From: Phaeobacter sp. B1627
GTDB lineage: Bacteria > Pseudomonadota > Alphaproteobacteria > Rhodobacterales > Rhodobacteraceae
Assembly: GCF_006265095.1 (NCBI RefSeq)
Contig: NZ_VCNK01000016.1
Span: forward strand, 62,001-126,000
Direction of reading: 5' to 3'
Length of the DNA stretch: 64,000 nt
The translations under genes and the position numbers were made by a program. Below are positions 36,031-47,721 of the stretch, one piece after another (position 1 is the stretch's first letter; each line of letters begins with the position of its first letter). The notes under the pieces were generated by a model. The model searched no databases, had not been told where the DNA came from, and worked only from the letters and a program-made list of their open reading frames with translations.

Positions 36031-36283
36031 GGATGAAGGACCTGAATTGTGGGGAGGGGGGACTTTGCGACGGGGGCGGCGGGGACACCGGCGCATCCGC
36101 CTGCGACATCGCAGTGACAGCAGCTTTCGGCCTTGACGCGCCGCAAACACGGATGTCCAGCCGCACTGGTGTTCTGCAGGTCAGCTCGGTCTCGCAACCG
36201 CGCATTCCGGCGCCAGAACCACGTGCAATCGCGGTTTGTTCGGCCCAGGGCTGGTCGTCGTGGAGTGAGCGAACATGGACCAT
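36017..36283 (-). CDS. Possible small 88-residue leader protein of the MaoC-pta/ackA operon
   Basis: An ATG at 36283 with AAGGG about ten bases upstream opens a frame that ends at 36017, overlapping the MaoC-pta start by 14 bases, as coupled genes do. The product has several cysteines and a proline-rich end (SPPPPSQSPPSPQ). No family is recognised. Codon use is mixed, so this may be an untranslated leader instead. A CRP/FNR-type box at 36365 would suit a promoter for it. Confidence 0.3.
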   Translation of the reverse strand: MVHVRSLHDDQPWAEQTAIARGSGAGMRGCETELTCRTPVRLDIRVCGASRPKAAVTAMSQADAPVSPPPPSQSPPSPQFRSFIHAVH

Positions 36284-36364
36284 TGCCGGACCCTTTGCTG
36301 TTTTCAGGAAACGCTGTTCTCTGGACATTCCAGGCAGGCATATTCGCAGATCGGGCCCCACCCA

Positions 36365-36378
36365 TTGACCTGCGTCAA
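36365..36378. promoter_or_regulatory. CRP/FNR-type box 2
   Basis: TTGACCTGCGTCAA, a TTGAC-N4-GTCAA dyad. It is about 340 bases before the MaoC-pta gene and 150 before atpD, and could serve either direction. Confidence 0.7.
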
Positions 36379-36438
36379 TTGTCCCGCCGTTTCGCCGGGT
36401 TTCCGGCTCTGAGTTTTGGTCCGGTTGCGGACGCGCGA

Positions 36439-38321
<1,883 letters not shown>

Positions 38322-38325
<4 letters not shown>

Positions 38326-38609
38326 CGCGCAAACCGGACAAACCCATCGATGACATCGCCCGTCAGGCCCGGCGCATGAAATCAACGCGCGACAATCCCG
38401 GAGCAAGCCCGCTGCGGGGGCTCGGGACATTCGGAATGATCGGTTGGTCAATCGCAGTGCCGACCGTGGGGGGGGCAGCCCTCGGGCTCTGGCTGGACCG
38501 CGTGGTGCCGCAGGGGTTTTCCTGGACCATTGCGCTGATCCTGGGGGGCGTGGTTCTGGGGGGCTTCATCGCCGCATCGTGGATGAACAAGGAAGGGGGC
38601 GACAAATGA
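38322..38609 (+). CDS. atpQ: N-ATPase-associated small membrane protein AtpQ (AtpI/AtpZ-like)
   Basis: 95 residues. A charged N-terminal third precedes two membrane helices (about 36-56 and 64-86) with glycine-rich faces. It overlaps atpC by ATGA. AtpI/AtpZ-like proteins assist c-ring assembly or ion supply; AtpQ is the N-ATPase version. Confidence 0.87.
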
Positions 38610-38905
38610 TACCCGTTGATTGGACCGCAGCAATGACCGGAGGGGCAATCGGCATCGTCATGGGCGCCCTGTTCTTTGCAGGACTGGCGCTGGGGATGCG
38701 GCGGGCCTTGCGCAGCGCTTCGGCGATCCGCCTGCTGACGATCAGTTCTGTGGTCCGGATGACGGCCCTGCTCGGTGTCGGATGGGTGGTCCTCGACCTC
38801 CTCGGGGTCTGGGCGGGGCTCGGATATGCCGCTGCATTTTTCGTGACGCGCGTCATTGCGACCACGCTGGCCCGCCCGGCGACATCGGCAGGAGGTGGCG
38901 CATGA
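38606..38905 (+). CDS. atpR: N-ATPase-associated membrane protein AtpR
   Basis: 99 residues with three hydrophobic segments and arginines inside or next to them (MRRALRSASAIRLLTIS, then VVRMTALL). AtpR is unique to N-ATPase operons, and its membrane arginines have been proposed to meet the c-subunit carboxylate during assembly. It overlaps atpQ by four bases. It is often unannotated because it is small. Confidence 0.85.
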   Translation: MIPVDWTAAMTGGAIGIVMGALFFAGLALGMRRALRSASAIRLLTISSVVRMTALLGVGWVVLDLLGVWAGLGYAAAFFVTRVIATTLARPATSAGGGA

Positions 38906-39594
38906 CCCTCACGCCGGATCAGATCATCATGTTCGAGCTGTGGGGCATGCCCCTCAACGCGACCATCTTCTACACCTGGATCGTGATGGCCTTGCTGACC
39001 ATTGCCTCCCTGCTGATCACACGAAAACTGCGGCCCGATGTCCCGCCAAACCGTTGGCGGACGACGCTTGAGGTGATCGTTCAGGGCATCCAGAGCCAGA
39101 TCGAGGAGATCTCCCGCCGCCCCTCGCGCCGCCTGTTGTACTTTGTGGGAACGCTTTTCCTGTTTGTCGCCATGTCCAATCTGCTGCTGGTGGTGCCGGG
39201 GTTCGAGCCGCCGACCTCGTCCCTGTCCACCACAACCGCGCTGGCCATCTCGGTGCTGATTGCGGTGCCGATGTTCGGGGTGAACAGCCGTGGGCTCGGG
39301 GGCTACCTGAAGACCTATCTGGAGCCCTCGGTCATCATGCTCCCGTTCAATATCATCTCGGAATTCTCCCGCGGGATTTCGCTGGCCATACGGCTCTACG
39401 GCAACATCATGAGCGGCGCGGTCATTGCGGTGATCCTGCTCGGTGTCGCGCCATTCTTCTTTCCGGTGGTGCTGGATGTTCTCGGGCTCCTGACCGGGAT
39501 GATCCAGGCCTATATCTTTGCGATCCTGGCGACCGTCTACATCTCCACCGCGACCACACCGTCGCCCTCCACTCAGACACAAAAGGACAGTTGA
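38902..39594 (+). CDS. atpB: N-ATPase a subunit
   Basis: 230-residue membrane stator subunit. The essential arginine is Arg164 in SLAIRLYGN, the usual context of the ion-channel arginine, followed by membrane helices that face the c-ring. ATG 38902 overlaps atpR by four bases, with GGAGGTGG upstream. Confidence 0.94.
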   Translation: MTLTPDQIIMFELWGMPLNATIFYTWIVMALLTIASLLITRKLRPDVPPNRWRTTLEVIVQGIQSQIEEISRRPSRRLLYFVGTLFLFVAMSNLLLVVPGFEPPTSSLSTTTALAISVLIAVPMFGVNSRGLGGYLKTYLEPSVIMLPFNIISEFSRGISLAIRLYGNIMSGAVIAVILLGVAPFFFPVVLDVLGLLTGMIQAYIFAILATVYISTATTPSPSTQTQKDS

Positions 39595-39881
39595 TGACAG
39601 ACCTTGGTATCATCGCAGCCGTTTCCATCTTTACTGCGGGGCTCACCGTGTCGTTCGGCGCGATCGGCCCTGCATTGGGTGAGGGGCGGGCCGCCTCAAC
39701 CGCACTCAGTGCAATTGCGCAGCAGCCGGATGCCGGATCGACCATATCGCGGACCCTGTTCGTGAGCCTCGCAATGATCGAATCCACGGCAATCTATTGT
39801 TTCGTCGTTGCAATGATCCTGATCTTTGCGAACCCGTTCTGGATCGCCGCGACAGAAGCCGCTCAGGCAGTAGGTGGCTGA
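39594..39881 (+). CDS. atpE: N-ATPase c subunit (rotor ring)
   Basis: 95-residue hairpin of two helices. Helix 1 has IGPALGEGRAA with Glu30, where the Na+-binding Ilyobacter c subunit has Gln32. Helix 2 carries Glu63-Ser64-Thr65 and Tyr68 (IESTAIYCF), matching its Glu65, Ser66, Thr67 and Tyr70. So each c unit carries two buried carboxylates with a nearly complete Na+-type ligand set. The ion, Na+ or H+, cannot be settled from sequence. The start ATG overlaps the atpB stop by one base. Confidence 0.95.
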   Translation: MTDLGIIAAVSIFTAGLTVSFGAIGPALGEGRAASTALSAIAQQPDAGSTISRTLFVSLAMIESTAIYCFVVAMILIFANPFWIAATEAAQAVGG

Positions 39882-39884
39882 CGG

Positions 39885-40655
39885 ATGTCCATCGACTGGA
39901 TCACTGTTGCGGCCCAGATCGCCAATTTTCTGGTGCTCGTCTGGCTGTTGAAGCGGTTTCTCTATCGCCCGATCCTCGACGGCATCGACGCCCGCGAGAC
40001 GGAGATTGCAAACCGCATGCAAGACGCCGTGCTGGCGCAGGAAAAGGCCGCGCAGGCCGAAGCGGACTACCGCGACCAGCTCAGCCGCCAGCAGTCAAAG
40101 GAAGCCGATTTATCCGAGGCCGTCCGCAAGGCTGCCGAAGACGAGCGGGACGCCATACTCGCCGAAGCCCGCGCGCAACTGGAGCGCGAACGCGCGCTTT
40201 GGCTGACACAGCTCAGCGACGAAGCCAGAGAATATACCCGCAAACTGCATCGTGTCGGGGCGGATGCGCTTCTGTCGCTGACGCGCAAGGCCCTCGGCGA
40301 CCTCGCGGATGACACGCTCGAAGCGCGGATGGCGGCGCAGCTCATCCAGAAAATCGACCCCATGGCGGCGGAGCTCAAAAATGCCGCCGCCGCGGCATCC
40401 AGCGCGGTGATCTACAGTCAGGCCCCCCTGCCGCCGGGGGTGAAGGGCAGCCTGACTTCCGGGCTGGACGCGGTGTTTCCCGGCATTGCTCCGGATTTCA
40501 AAACCGATCCTGAACAGGCGCCGGGTCTTGTACTGCGCATCGGTGGCGCGCAGCTGGCCTGGACGCTGGACAGCTATATTGATGGCCTGGAGGCGCTTGT
40601 TGCCGACAAGCTCGGCGCCGGTGCCGTTCCGGGAGACCCAGACCATGCGCAGTGA
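39885..40655 (+). CDS. atpF: N-ATPase b subunit with delta-like C-terminal extension
   Basis: 256 residues: an N-terminal membrane helix (about 5-26), a long Glu/Ala/Arg coiled-coil (about 30-150) and a globular tail (150-256) that takes the place of the absent atpH (delta) gene, as in other N-ATPases. It makes the outer stalk. It starts three bases after atpE. Confidence 0.93.
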   Translation: MSIDWITVAAQIANFLVLVWLLKRFLYRPILDGIDARETEIANRMQDAVLAQEKAAQAEADYRDQLSRQQSKEADLSEAVRKAAEDERDAILAEARAQLERERALWLTQLSDEAREYTRKLHRVGADALLSLTRKALGDLADDTLEARMAAQLIQKIDPMAAELKNAAAAASSAVIYSQAPLPPGVKGSLTSGLDAVFPGIAPDFKTDPEQAPGLVLRIGGAQLAWTLDSYIDGLEALVADKLGAGAVPGDPDHAQ

Positions 40656-42183
40656 CAGCAGCGGGCCGACCGCAGATCCGGCAGGGGTCGTGGAGATGCT
40701 CCTGAAGAGCCCCGCGCCCCTGCCGCATCTCAGCGAGATCGGACAGGTGGCCGAGGTGGCTGACGGCATCGCCGTGGTCACCGGACTGGACCGGGCACTG
40801 TCGGACGAGCTGCTGACCTTCGACAGCGGTGTCCGCGGCATTGTGCTCGACCTCGAACCCGGTCGGCTCGGGGTGGTGCTTCTGGGGCCATCAGAACAGG
40901 TGACCGTCGGTGAAAGCGTGATGCGGACGCGCACGGTTGTCGGCACCAAAGTCGGAGAAGCGCTGCTGGGCCGCGTCGTGGATGCCCTTGGCGAACCGCA
41001 GGACGGGCAGGGCGCGATAAAGGCGGCGGCGATCCGCCCGGTCGAGGCCGAGGCGCGCAGGATCCTCGATCGGCAGGGGATTACGCGGCCGCTGGCAACG
41101 GGCATCAAGGCCGTGGACGCCGCTGTTCCGATCGGGCTGGGGCAACGGCAACTGGTGATCGGCGACCGGCAGACCGGCAAGACCTCGCTGGCGGTAGATG
41201 CGATCCTCAACCAGAAAAACACCGAGGTGGTCTGCATCTACTGCGCGATCGGACAACGCGGCGACGCGGTGGCCAAGGTGATCGGCGCCATTCGCGAGGG
41301 TGGCATGATGGAGCGGACCACGATCCTCGCCGCCGGCGACGATGAGGCGGCAGGCCTTGCCTATATTGCGCCCTACGCGGCCCTGACCATGGCTGAGTAT
41401 TTCTCCGGGCGCGGGCGGGACGTTCTGGTCGTTCTGGACGATCTGACCCATCATGCGCGCTCCTATCGGGAATTGTCGTTGCTGCTGCGCCGCCCGCCGG
41501 GACGCGAGGCCTTTCCCGGGGACATTTTCTACATCCATGCCCGCCTGCTGGAGCGGGCCGGGCAATTCACCGAAGCGGCGGGGGGCGGATCCATTACCGT
41601 CCTGCCCGTTGTCGAAACCCAGGCAGAGAACCTGTCGGCCTATATTCCGACAAACCTGATCTCGATCACGGACGGGCAGATCTACCTGTCGCCGCGTCTG
41701 GTGCGGAAAAATCAGTTCCCGGCAATCGACCTGGGGGTGTCCGTCAGCCGCGTCGGCGGCAAGGCGCAGAGCAAGGCGTTCCGCTCCGTTGCCGGGAACC
41801 TGCGCGTGACCCTGTCGCAATTCGAGGAACTGGAAGACTTTGCGCGCTTCGGCACCCGGCTTGACGAGGCCACCCGCGCGCGGCTCAGTCGGGGGGCCGC
41901 CGTGCGCGCCTCGCTGCGACAGGCAGAACGCGACCCCATTCCCGCAATTGAGCAACTGGCGGTGATGGTGGCGGCCATGGATGGCCAGCTCGACGGGTTG
42001 AGCGAGGCGGAGACCGCCACCGTCATGGGCGCGATCCGAACAGCGGCGGCCCGCGATCTCGGCGATGTCGCAACGCAGATCGCACAGGACGCCCCGTTTG
42101 ACGACGCCGCTCGCGCCCGGCTGTCGGCGCTGGGCAAGACAGTCCGGGGCGCGGTGGAGGATCGGCATGGCCCAGACGCTTGA
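40645..42183 (+). CDS. atpA: N-ATPase alpha subunit
   Basis: 512-residue non-catalytic nucleotide-binding subunit with GDRQTGKT at 173-180 and [20 protein letters not shown] about 100 residues later. The C-terminus is slightly divergent, as in N-type relatives. ATG 40645 overlaps atpF by 11 bases. Confidence 0.95.
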   Translation: MRSDSSGPTADPAGVVEMLLKSPAPLPHLSEIGQVAEVADGIAVVTGLDRALSDELLTFDSGVRGIVLDLEPGRLGVVLLGPSEQVTVGESVMRTRTVVGTKVGEALLGRVVDALGEPQDGQGAIKAAAIRPVEAEARRILDRQGITRPLATGIKAVDAAVPIGLGQRQLVIGDRQTGKTSLAVDAILNQKNTEVVCIYCAIGQRGDAVAKVIGAIREGGMMERTTILAAGDDEAAGLAYIAPYAALTMAEYFSGRGRDVLVVLDDLTHHARSYRELSLLLRRPPGREAFPGDIFYIHARLLERAGQFTEAAGGGSITVLPVVETQAENLSAYIPTNLISITDGQIYLSPRLVRKNQFPAIDLGVSVSRVGGKAQSKAFRSVAGNLRVTLSQFEELEDFARFGTRLDEATRARLSRGAAVRASLRQAERDPIPAIEQLAVMVAAMDGQLDGLSEAETATVMGAIRTAAARDLGDVATQIAQDAPFDDAARARLSALGKTVRGAVEDRHGPDA

Positions 42184-43060
42184 AACGCTGACCCGGCGCA
42201 CCACCAGCATGCAGGGCATCCGCAGTGTGGTGCATACGATGAAGACGCTTTCGGTGATCAATTCCACCCCCTACGAGCACGCCGCCCGCGCCATCGAGGC
42301 CTACCATGATACGGTTCTCCTCGGCTTGCAGGCCTTTCTGTCTCAGACGGGTCCGATACGCATGGGGGCTGCCGAGGGCGCAGTTCGGGTCATGGTCGTT
42401 TTCGGCTCTGACCACGGGTTATGCGGGAACTACAATGATGCACTTGCCGCCTATGTGCGGCAGCAGATTGAGGACGACAGCGCCGAGCGGACCACCTCTG
42501 TCATGTGTATCGGGGCACAACAGGCGGATGCGCTGACGGATCATGGCCTCAGGGTTGAGACGACGTTTTTTCCGCCGGCATCGGTGGATGGCATCGGGCG
42601 CCTTGCAAATCTTCTGACCCAAAAGCTGGAAGACATCCGGGCAAGAAGCAAACCGCGGGATGTGTCGATTTCGCTGGCCTATTTTGCCCGCAGTGAGGGC
42701 GCGGGACAAAGCCCCGTCATCGCGCCTCTGCTGCCGCTCGGGGCCGGGCTGCTGGCGGATCTTCAGGCCAGACCCTGGGCATCGCGGAGCCTGCCATATT
42801 TCTCGATGGCGCAAGGCGACCTGTTGAAGGCGCTGATCCGCGAGCATCTCTTTGCCAGCCTGTTCCGGGCAGCGGCAGAGGCGCTGGTGACCGAGAATGC
42901 CGCCAGGCTGGCGCTGATGCAACAGGCCGAGCAATCCGTGGACGACCGGCTGGATGCGCTCAGGTCGGACACACGTGCAATGCGGCAGACCGAAATCACC
43001 ACAGAGCTTTTGGATGTGATCATCGGATTTGAGGCTCTGAACAGGAAGCGATCCAGGTGA
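42167..43060 (+). CDS. atpG: N-ATPase gamma subunit
   Basis: 297-residue central-shaft subunit; its helical ends are [23 protein letters not shown] and [19 protein letters not shown]. The conserved [13 protein letters not shown] is near residue 80. ATG 42167 has GGAGG upstream and overlaps atpA by 17 bases. It closes the nine-gene operon. Confidence 0.94.
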   Translation: MAQTLETLTRRTTSMQGIRSVVHTMKTLSVINSTPYEHAARAIEAYHDTVLLGLQAFLSQTGPIRMGAAEGAVRVMVVFGSDHGLCGNYNDALAAYVRQQIEDDSAERTTSVMCIGAQQADALTDHGLRVETTFFPPASVDGIGRLANLLTQKLEDIRARSKPRDVSISLAYFARSEGAGQSPVIAPLLPLGAGLLADLQARPWASRSLPYFSMAQGDLLKALIREHLFASLFRAAAEALVTENAARLALMQQAEQSVDDRLDALRSDTRAMRQTEITTELLDVIIGFEALNRKRSR

Positions 43061-43165
43061 AGGCCGCTGACTGAACCTGACAGAGCGGCGATCTTGCGGC
43101 CAGGGATCGCTGCGCGCAGATACTCCTCGGCCGGATGGCCTCCTGTGCAATCGCACCGGACAACG

Positions 43166-45034
43166 TCACTCACGCAGGGGGATGGTCGGGACCGTCGGCG
43201 CAGTATCTTGCGGTGCAATGCGCAGGGCCCGCAAGGCATTGAGGATGACGGCCACGTCAATGACCTCCTGCAGTATCGCGCCCTGCACCGGAGACAGGTA
43301 GCCGAAAGCCGCAGCGACCATGCCTGCCACCGACAGTCCTATCCCTGCCACGACGCTTTGAAGCGCGATCCGGTGTGACCCTTTGGCGATTTCGATCCCG
43401 GTCCCGAGCCGGTCAATCCGGTCCACGAGCAATACGACACCGGCCGCCTCGGAGGAGGCGGCGGCGCCCCGGGCGCCCATGGCGACCCCGACGTTTGCCG
43501 CAGCCAGCGCGGGCGCGTCGTTGACACCGTCGCCCACCATCATCACCGGGCTGTTCTGGCGCTCGGTGAGGACCAGCAGGACCTTTTGATCGGGCGTCAG
43601 ATCGGCGTGTATGCCATCCAGGCGGAGCCCTTCTGTCACTTTGCTGGCAACATCGAACCGGTCGCCCGTTGCCAGCAGAATACGCGACAGGCCGTTCTGC
43701 CGCAGGCGATCCAGCAAGGCGTTCGTGCCCTGTCTCAGCGGATCTGCCATAACAAGATGGCCGGCCAGTTGGCGGTCAATGGAAACCGCCACCAGAACAG
43801 ACCCTGCCATTTCATCACTGCTGGCTTCGGGGTGACGTCCGAGGTGCCGGGAAACGAATCCCTCGCCGCCAAGGGTGACGCTGCGGCCGTCGACCCGCCC
43901 GCGGACACCTTCACCGGGAATTTCAGACACTTCCGTGGGGACAAACAGGTCGAGGCCACGGGCTTTTGCGGCCAGAACAACAGCCTGCGCAACCGGGTGT
44001 TTGGAGGCCTGATCGAGGGAGGCCGCCAACCGCAGAACGTCGTTTTCACCAAATCCGTTGTGGCAGCGGATGGACACGATCCGCGGTCGGCCGTCGGTCA
44101 ATGTTCCCGTCTTGTCGAGGATCAGCGTGTGCACGCGGGCCATGGCCTCCAGAGGTCTTGCGCCCTTTATCAAGATGCCAAAATGGGCGGCGCGCGACAC
44201 TCCGGCGACCAGGGCCACCGGCACGGCGAGGATCAAGGGACAGGGCGTGGCAACAACCAGAACGGCGACCGCCCGGATCGGGTCCCCCGTTGCCCCCCAC
44301 GCGGCACCGGCGATCAGCAGGGTGACGGCGAGAAACCCCAGCGACCAGCGATCCGCCATGCGCGCCATGGGCGCCTTGGAGCGCTGCGCAGCCTCCACCA
44401 GACGCACGATGCCTGCATAGGTGCTTTCCCGGGCGCGGTGGGTCGCAAGCAGGTCAAAGGGTTCACCTGCGTTCGTCGAACCGCTCATTGCGGATGCGCC
44501 GCGCGACAGCCTGACCGGCAGGGATTCACCGGTCAGGGCGGAGGCATCGACAAAGGCGGTCTCCGTCGCGATCTGGCCATCCACCGGCACCACATCGCCC
44601 TGACGGATCAGCAACAGATCGTCCGGTTTGATGTCCTCCAGCGGCACCTCCTCAAGCTCGCCATCCATGTACCGCATCGCCGTGCGCGGTACGCGGGACA
44701 ACAGGTCGCGCATTTCGCGACGCGCCCGCCCCTCGGCAAAACTCTCCAGAAAGGTGCCGCCCGCATACATGACGGCAATGACCGCCGCCGCCAGTGTCTC
44801 TCCGAAAACAAGCGCAGCGGTCATCGACAGGGCTGCCACAATATCAAGCCCGACGTCCCCGCGCCTGAGGCTGCGCAGAATTTCCACCGCAAGCGAGACG
44901 AGAACGGGCACCACCCCCATCGTCCAGACCACGACGGCGGTCTGGTCCCTGCCCGAAAAACCAAACAGCAGCCCGCCAACAAGCCCCAAGACCGCGCCGA
45001 GCAACAGGACAGTTTTGAAATCACTCCTGAACAT
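43166..45034 (-). CDS. Heavy-metal-translocating P1B-type ATPase with TPC motif
   Basis: 622-residue metal pump without an N-terminal HMA domain. It has the actuator motif ALTGES, the phosphorylation site DKTGTLTDG, SKHPVA in the nucleotide domain and GDGVNDAPAL. The metal motif of transmembrane segment six is TPCPL (ATPCPLILAVPVAL) in place of the usual CPC or SPC, which sets it apart from Cu and Zn pumps. ATG 45034 has AAGGGG upstream and is preferred to 45085. It is convergent with the N-ATPase operon; substrate undetermined. Confidence 0.9.
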   Translation of the reverse strand: MFRSDFKTVLLLGAVLGLVGGLLFGFSGRDQTAVVVWTMGVVPVLVSLAVEILRSLRRGDVGLDIVAALSMTAALVFGETLAAAVIAVMYAGGTFLESFAEGRARREMRDLLSRVPRTAMRYMDGELEEVPLEDIKPDDLLLIRQGDVVPVDGQIATETAFVDASALTGESLPVRLSRGASAMSGSTNAGEPFDLLATHRARESTYAGIVRLVEAAQRSKAPMARMADRWSLGFLAVTLLIAGAAWGATGDPIRAVAVLVVATPCPLILAVPVALVAGVSRAAHFGILIKGARPLEAMARVHTLILDKTGTLTDGRPRIVSIRCHNGFGENDVLRLAASLDQASKHPVAQAVVLAAKARGLDLFVPTEVSEIPGEGVRGRVDGRSVTLGGEGFVSRHLGRHPEASSDEMAGSVLVAVSIDRQLAGHLVMADPLRQGTNALLDRLRQNGLSRILLATGDRFDVASKVTEGLRLDGIHADLTPDQKVLLVLTERQNSPVMMVGDGVNDAPALAAANVGVAMGARGAAASSEAAGVVLLVDRIDRLGTGIEIAKGSHRIALQSVVAGIGLSVAGMVAAAFGYLSPVQGAILQEVIDVAVILNALRALRIAPQDTAPTVPTIPLRE

Positions 45035-45487
45035 TCCACATCCCCTTCTGGCTGTCGCGCTGATGTCTTGTCGCGCTGGCATCATGCAGCGGACAAAGAT
45101 ATCCGCGCGATGCGACTTGCATACCCCGTGCTAGCATCATCGCGCATCATACGCAGCCTTTTGCGACGGGGACACGGCAGGCAGCAGGAAACCGTTGCCG
45201 GAGTTGCGACCGAGCGCGTCAGGGAAAACAGCTTGTCGGGCGTGTCGTCGGTTGCGCACAGGTCGCCCACAGGTCGCGGCTATGGGCGTGCCCTGCGGAG
45301 CGGGCGATCCAGCCCATGCTCTCACCGACTGTCGTGACGGCGGGGGCAGGCCTACATCTGCATTCTCTTTTGGATCATAGGACACATCGGTGTGATGGCT
45401 TGCAAAAACGCGCAGCCCCGCCGAAGCTGCGCGTTCCTTTTTTCCGGCCCCAGCAAAGGGACCGGTCCGGTGTTTGTGCAGCTGTCG
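45035..45487. other. Intergenic region between the metal ATPase and the 45-53 kb island
   Basis: No convincing gene. It holds the metal-ATPase promoter region on its left and the bidirectional terminator at 45407-45443. Confidence 0.5.
45407..45443 (-). terminator. Bidirectional terminator after the 442-residue unknown gene
   Basis: AACGCGCAGC and GCTGCGCGTT pair perfectly around a nine-base loop. CCTTTTTT follows on the plus strand and a TTT run on the minus strand. It lies 45 bases past the stop of the minus-strand gene ending at 45488. Confidence 0.78.
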
Positions 45488-46816
45488 CTATTGCACAGGA
45501 TTGTCCAGAACAGCGCCATGAACGACCATGTTGTTCTTGTCCGCGGAGGGGTTCAGGTCGACTTCCATCGCGTAGTTCTTGTCCGAGGATCCGCTGGACG
45601 ACTTCGTGTAGGAGGTGTTGACCGAGCCAAGCGGGATGAAGCCGAAGAGGCTGACTGACGCGTGGGACTGGGTGTGGAAGTATTTCTGGAACGAGCTGTA
45701 ATCGTCCGACGAAAAGAACATCTTGCCTTTTGGCATCGTTGACACCAGCAGGCCGCGCAATGCCTGCAATCCGCCGCCCTGAAGCACCGCCTTGTGCTCT
45801 GCCTCATTGGAGACAAAGAACGGTCCGGTATCAGCAGAGGTATTGGCGGCTGCCTGCTTCAGGATCAGCGCCAGATACCAGCCAATGGTATTGTTTGCGG
45901 TCAGGTTCGACGGGGAAGCGGCCAGGTAGCTGACGTTGTCATACTCCAGCTCGATTTTGGCCTTCGACATCAGCCGGTGGAAATGGCTTTCTTTGTATTG
46001 CGCGCTGGACGCTCCGGCGACCGTCAGAAAGTCGATCGGGAACGAGCCGCCGACCTTGCCGTCGATCGTAAAGCTTGAGGACGACTGCCCCACATCGGTC
46101 AGCTCGATGGTGATCTTGACCGTCTGGCCGTTGTTGAATTTTGACGGGAAATTCGGATCGACGTTATAGCCGGCAAGCCAGACCTTGTTGTTGTTGCGAT
46201 CATAGCACTGGATGCCGCCATTGGTCGACGAGGGAGATGCGATATTGGCCTTGATCGCAGTGATCTGGTTTGCGAAGTCCAACTTGGCAGAGTTGATATT
46301 CGACATGATTGTGATATCGGCCTCGGCGGAATTGTAGTCCGCGGCGAATTTGGGCCAGTTTAAGGATTTCTTGAATTTCGACGTGAAGTGCGACACGACA
46401 TAGCCTACCTTGTCATTGGCAAAGCCGGCTGCTGTCATTTGCTCTGCGGTAATCGGCGCAAAGGTTTTCTCCCAGGTGCTGACCAGCCGGCCCAGAACAT
46501 CGGCGTTCTTGGTTTCCAGGCTGGTGATTTTGTTCTGGTCAGCGACTGAGAGGCCATAGGCCATATCCTCCACCATCTGGCGGTAGGTGTTGACGAAGGT
46601 ATCGGCTGTCGACCAGCTGTTGAGCTTGCCATTCGTGCCGGGCACAAATGTCCCTGCAATGATGTCATGGGCCCCGTGTTCGAGCACACCCACATTCAGT
46701 ACCGGACGGGTGATCATCTCCGGGATGGTGAATTGTTCCGGCGTCGGCACGCCGGGGGGCAGGCTCGATTTGAATTGCTCGAGTACGGCTGCTTTTGCCT
46801 TGCTGAGATCGGTCAT
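45488..46816 (-). CDS. Uncharacterised 442-residue protein of the 45-53 kb island
   Basis: No family is recognised. The protein is low in cysteine (one, in QCYDRNNN) and rich in Ser, Asn and Lys compared with its neighbours. It has no signal peptide or membrane segment. Residues 1-195 look helical; 205-280 look like a beta-sandwich (NNGQTVKITIELTDVG, SFTIDGKVGGSFPIDFLTVA); 300-442 are mixed, ending in alternating Ser-rich strands (SLFGFIPLGSVNTSYTKSSS). GGAGG lies upstream of ATG 46816. It is divergent from the 221-residue gene and shares its promoter region. A self-assembling, lattice-forming or toxin-like protein is a guess only. Confidence 0.85.
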   Translation of the reverse strand: MTDLSKAKAAVLEQFKSSLPPGVPTPEQFTIPEMITRPVLNVGVLEHGAHDIIAGTFVPGTNGKLNSWSTADTFVNTYRQMVEDMAYGLSVADQNKITSLETKNADVLGRLVSTWEKTFAPITAEQMTAAGFANDKVGYVVSHFTSKFKKSLNWPKFAADYNSAEADITIMSNINSAKLDFANQITAIKANIASPSSTNGGIQCYDRNNNKVWLAGYNVDPNFPSKFNNGQTVKITIELTDVGQSSSSFTIDGKVGGSFPIDFLTVAGASSAQYKESHFHRLMSKAKIELEYDNVSYLAASPSNLTANNTIGWYLALILKQAAANTSADTGPFFVSNEAEHKAVLQGGGLQALRGLLVSTMPKGKMFFSSDDYSSFQKYFHTQSHASVSLFGFIPLGSVNTSYTKSSSGSSDKNYAMEVDLNPSADKNNMVVHGAVLDNPVQ

Positions 46817-47055
46817 CGGTATTTCCTCCAGGTGGTTTATGGCCGTTTGGCCGCAGGGACCCTGTTGATCCTCTGCAGCATCAGTCTGACCCTCTGGGGG
46901 GCGTGAATCCTGATGTCTCGCCGAAAGCTGTCCGAAACCAGCCCGGCGGCCCGATTTTAGATTTCAGGTTAATTTCGTATTGTTTTCAGGCACGCCGCCG
47001 CCCGATCCCGCAATGCTGGGCGGGAGGCGACAATCGGGTTGCCGCTACAGATGAG

Positions 47056-47721
47056 ATGACGAGGGAGCGCCGACGCGTGCAGACAGAAGTGACCAGACTG
47101 CGCGAGATCAGCATATTTCCCTTTTACAGCAATCTTCCCATCGAGGTGGCGCCTGTACTGACAGCCGCTTCGGGGCGCTACATCAACGGGCGTATCATGA
47201 ACCATCAGTTTTGCGAGTTGATCCTTGATGCTGGCGTTTCCACTGACCGTCTGCGCGTTGGCGCTCCCTACTCCTGCTCGGGAGTGAACGCCGATGGGCA
47301 GACGGTGCAGACGCATTGGTTGTATTGCACATCAACCGGGCCGCGCTGTAGGTTTGGCATGGCACGGGACTGGTGCCGGGCGGCAGGTTTCGCACCGCTT
47401 CTGGCTGACGCGTCCGCGCCACTTGTCAAGCTGGAAGAGCTGACCGATCTTGTCACGGTGTTCCCGGCGCTTCCTCCGGCGGTCGGCCTGTCGCAGGCTC
47501 AGATCGGTCTACACGGCTGGCTTGTGATGACCTGTCTGACCGTGCCGCATATGATGGGAATTCAGATTGACGACCCGGCCCTTCCCCCGGCGCTCTCCGA
47601 AGGGGTGGAGAACATCACCATATCGGCCCGATGCTCTCGCACGATGCAATCCATCGGCGTTGACGGGCTGACCTGCGTTGCAGCGCAGGGGTCAGCTCTG
47701 TTCCTGCGGGAGCAAGGTTAA
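47056..47721 (+). CDS. Uncharacterised Cys-rich 221-residue protein
   Basis: No recognised family. It has eight cysteines distributed along the chain (for example FCELI, SCSGV, LYCTS, RCRFGMARDWC, MTCLT, ARCSR and LTCVA) and no signal peptide. Start ATG 47056 is likely, though GTG 47077 with GGAG upstream is also possible. It ends TAATG, overlapping the next gene by one base, so it is coupled to the TPR regulator that follows. Metal binding or disulphides are possible. Confidence 0.75.
   Translation: MTRERRRVQTEVTRLREISIFPFYSNLPIEVAPVLTAASGRYINGRIMNHQFCELILDAGVSTDRLRVGAPYSCSGVNADGQTVQTHWLYCTSTGPRCRFGMARDWCRAAGFAPLLADASAPLVKLEELTDLVTVFPALPPAVGLSQAQIGLHGWLVMTCLTVPHMMGIQIDDPALPPALSEGVENITISARCSRTMQSIGVDGLTCVAAQGSALFLREQG

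Noticed and set aside
43061-43165. GGCCGC/GCGGCC repeat after atpG as a terminator
   Set aside because: The arms are distant and no T-run follows.
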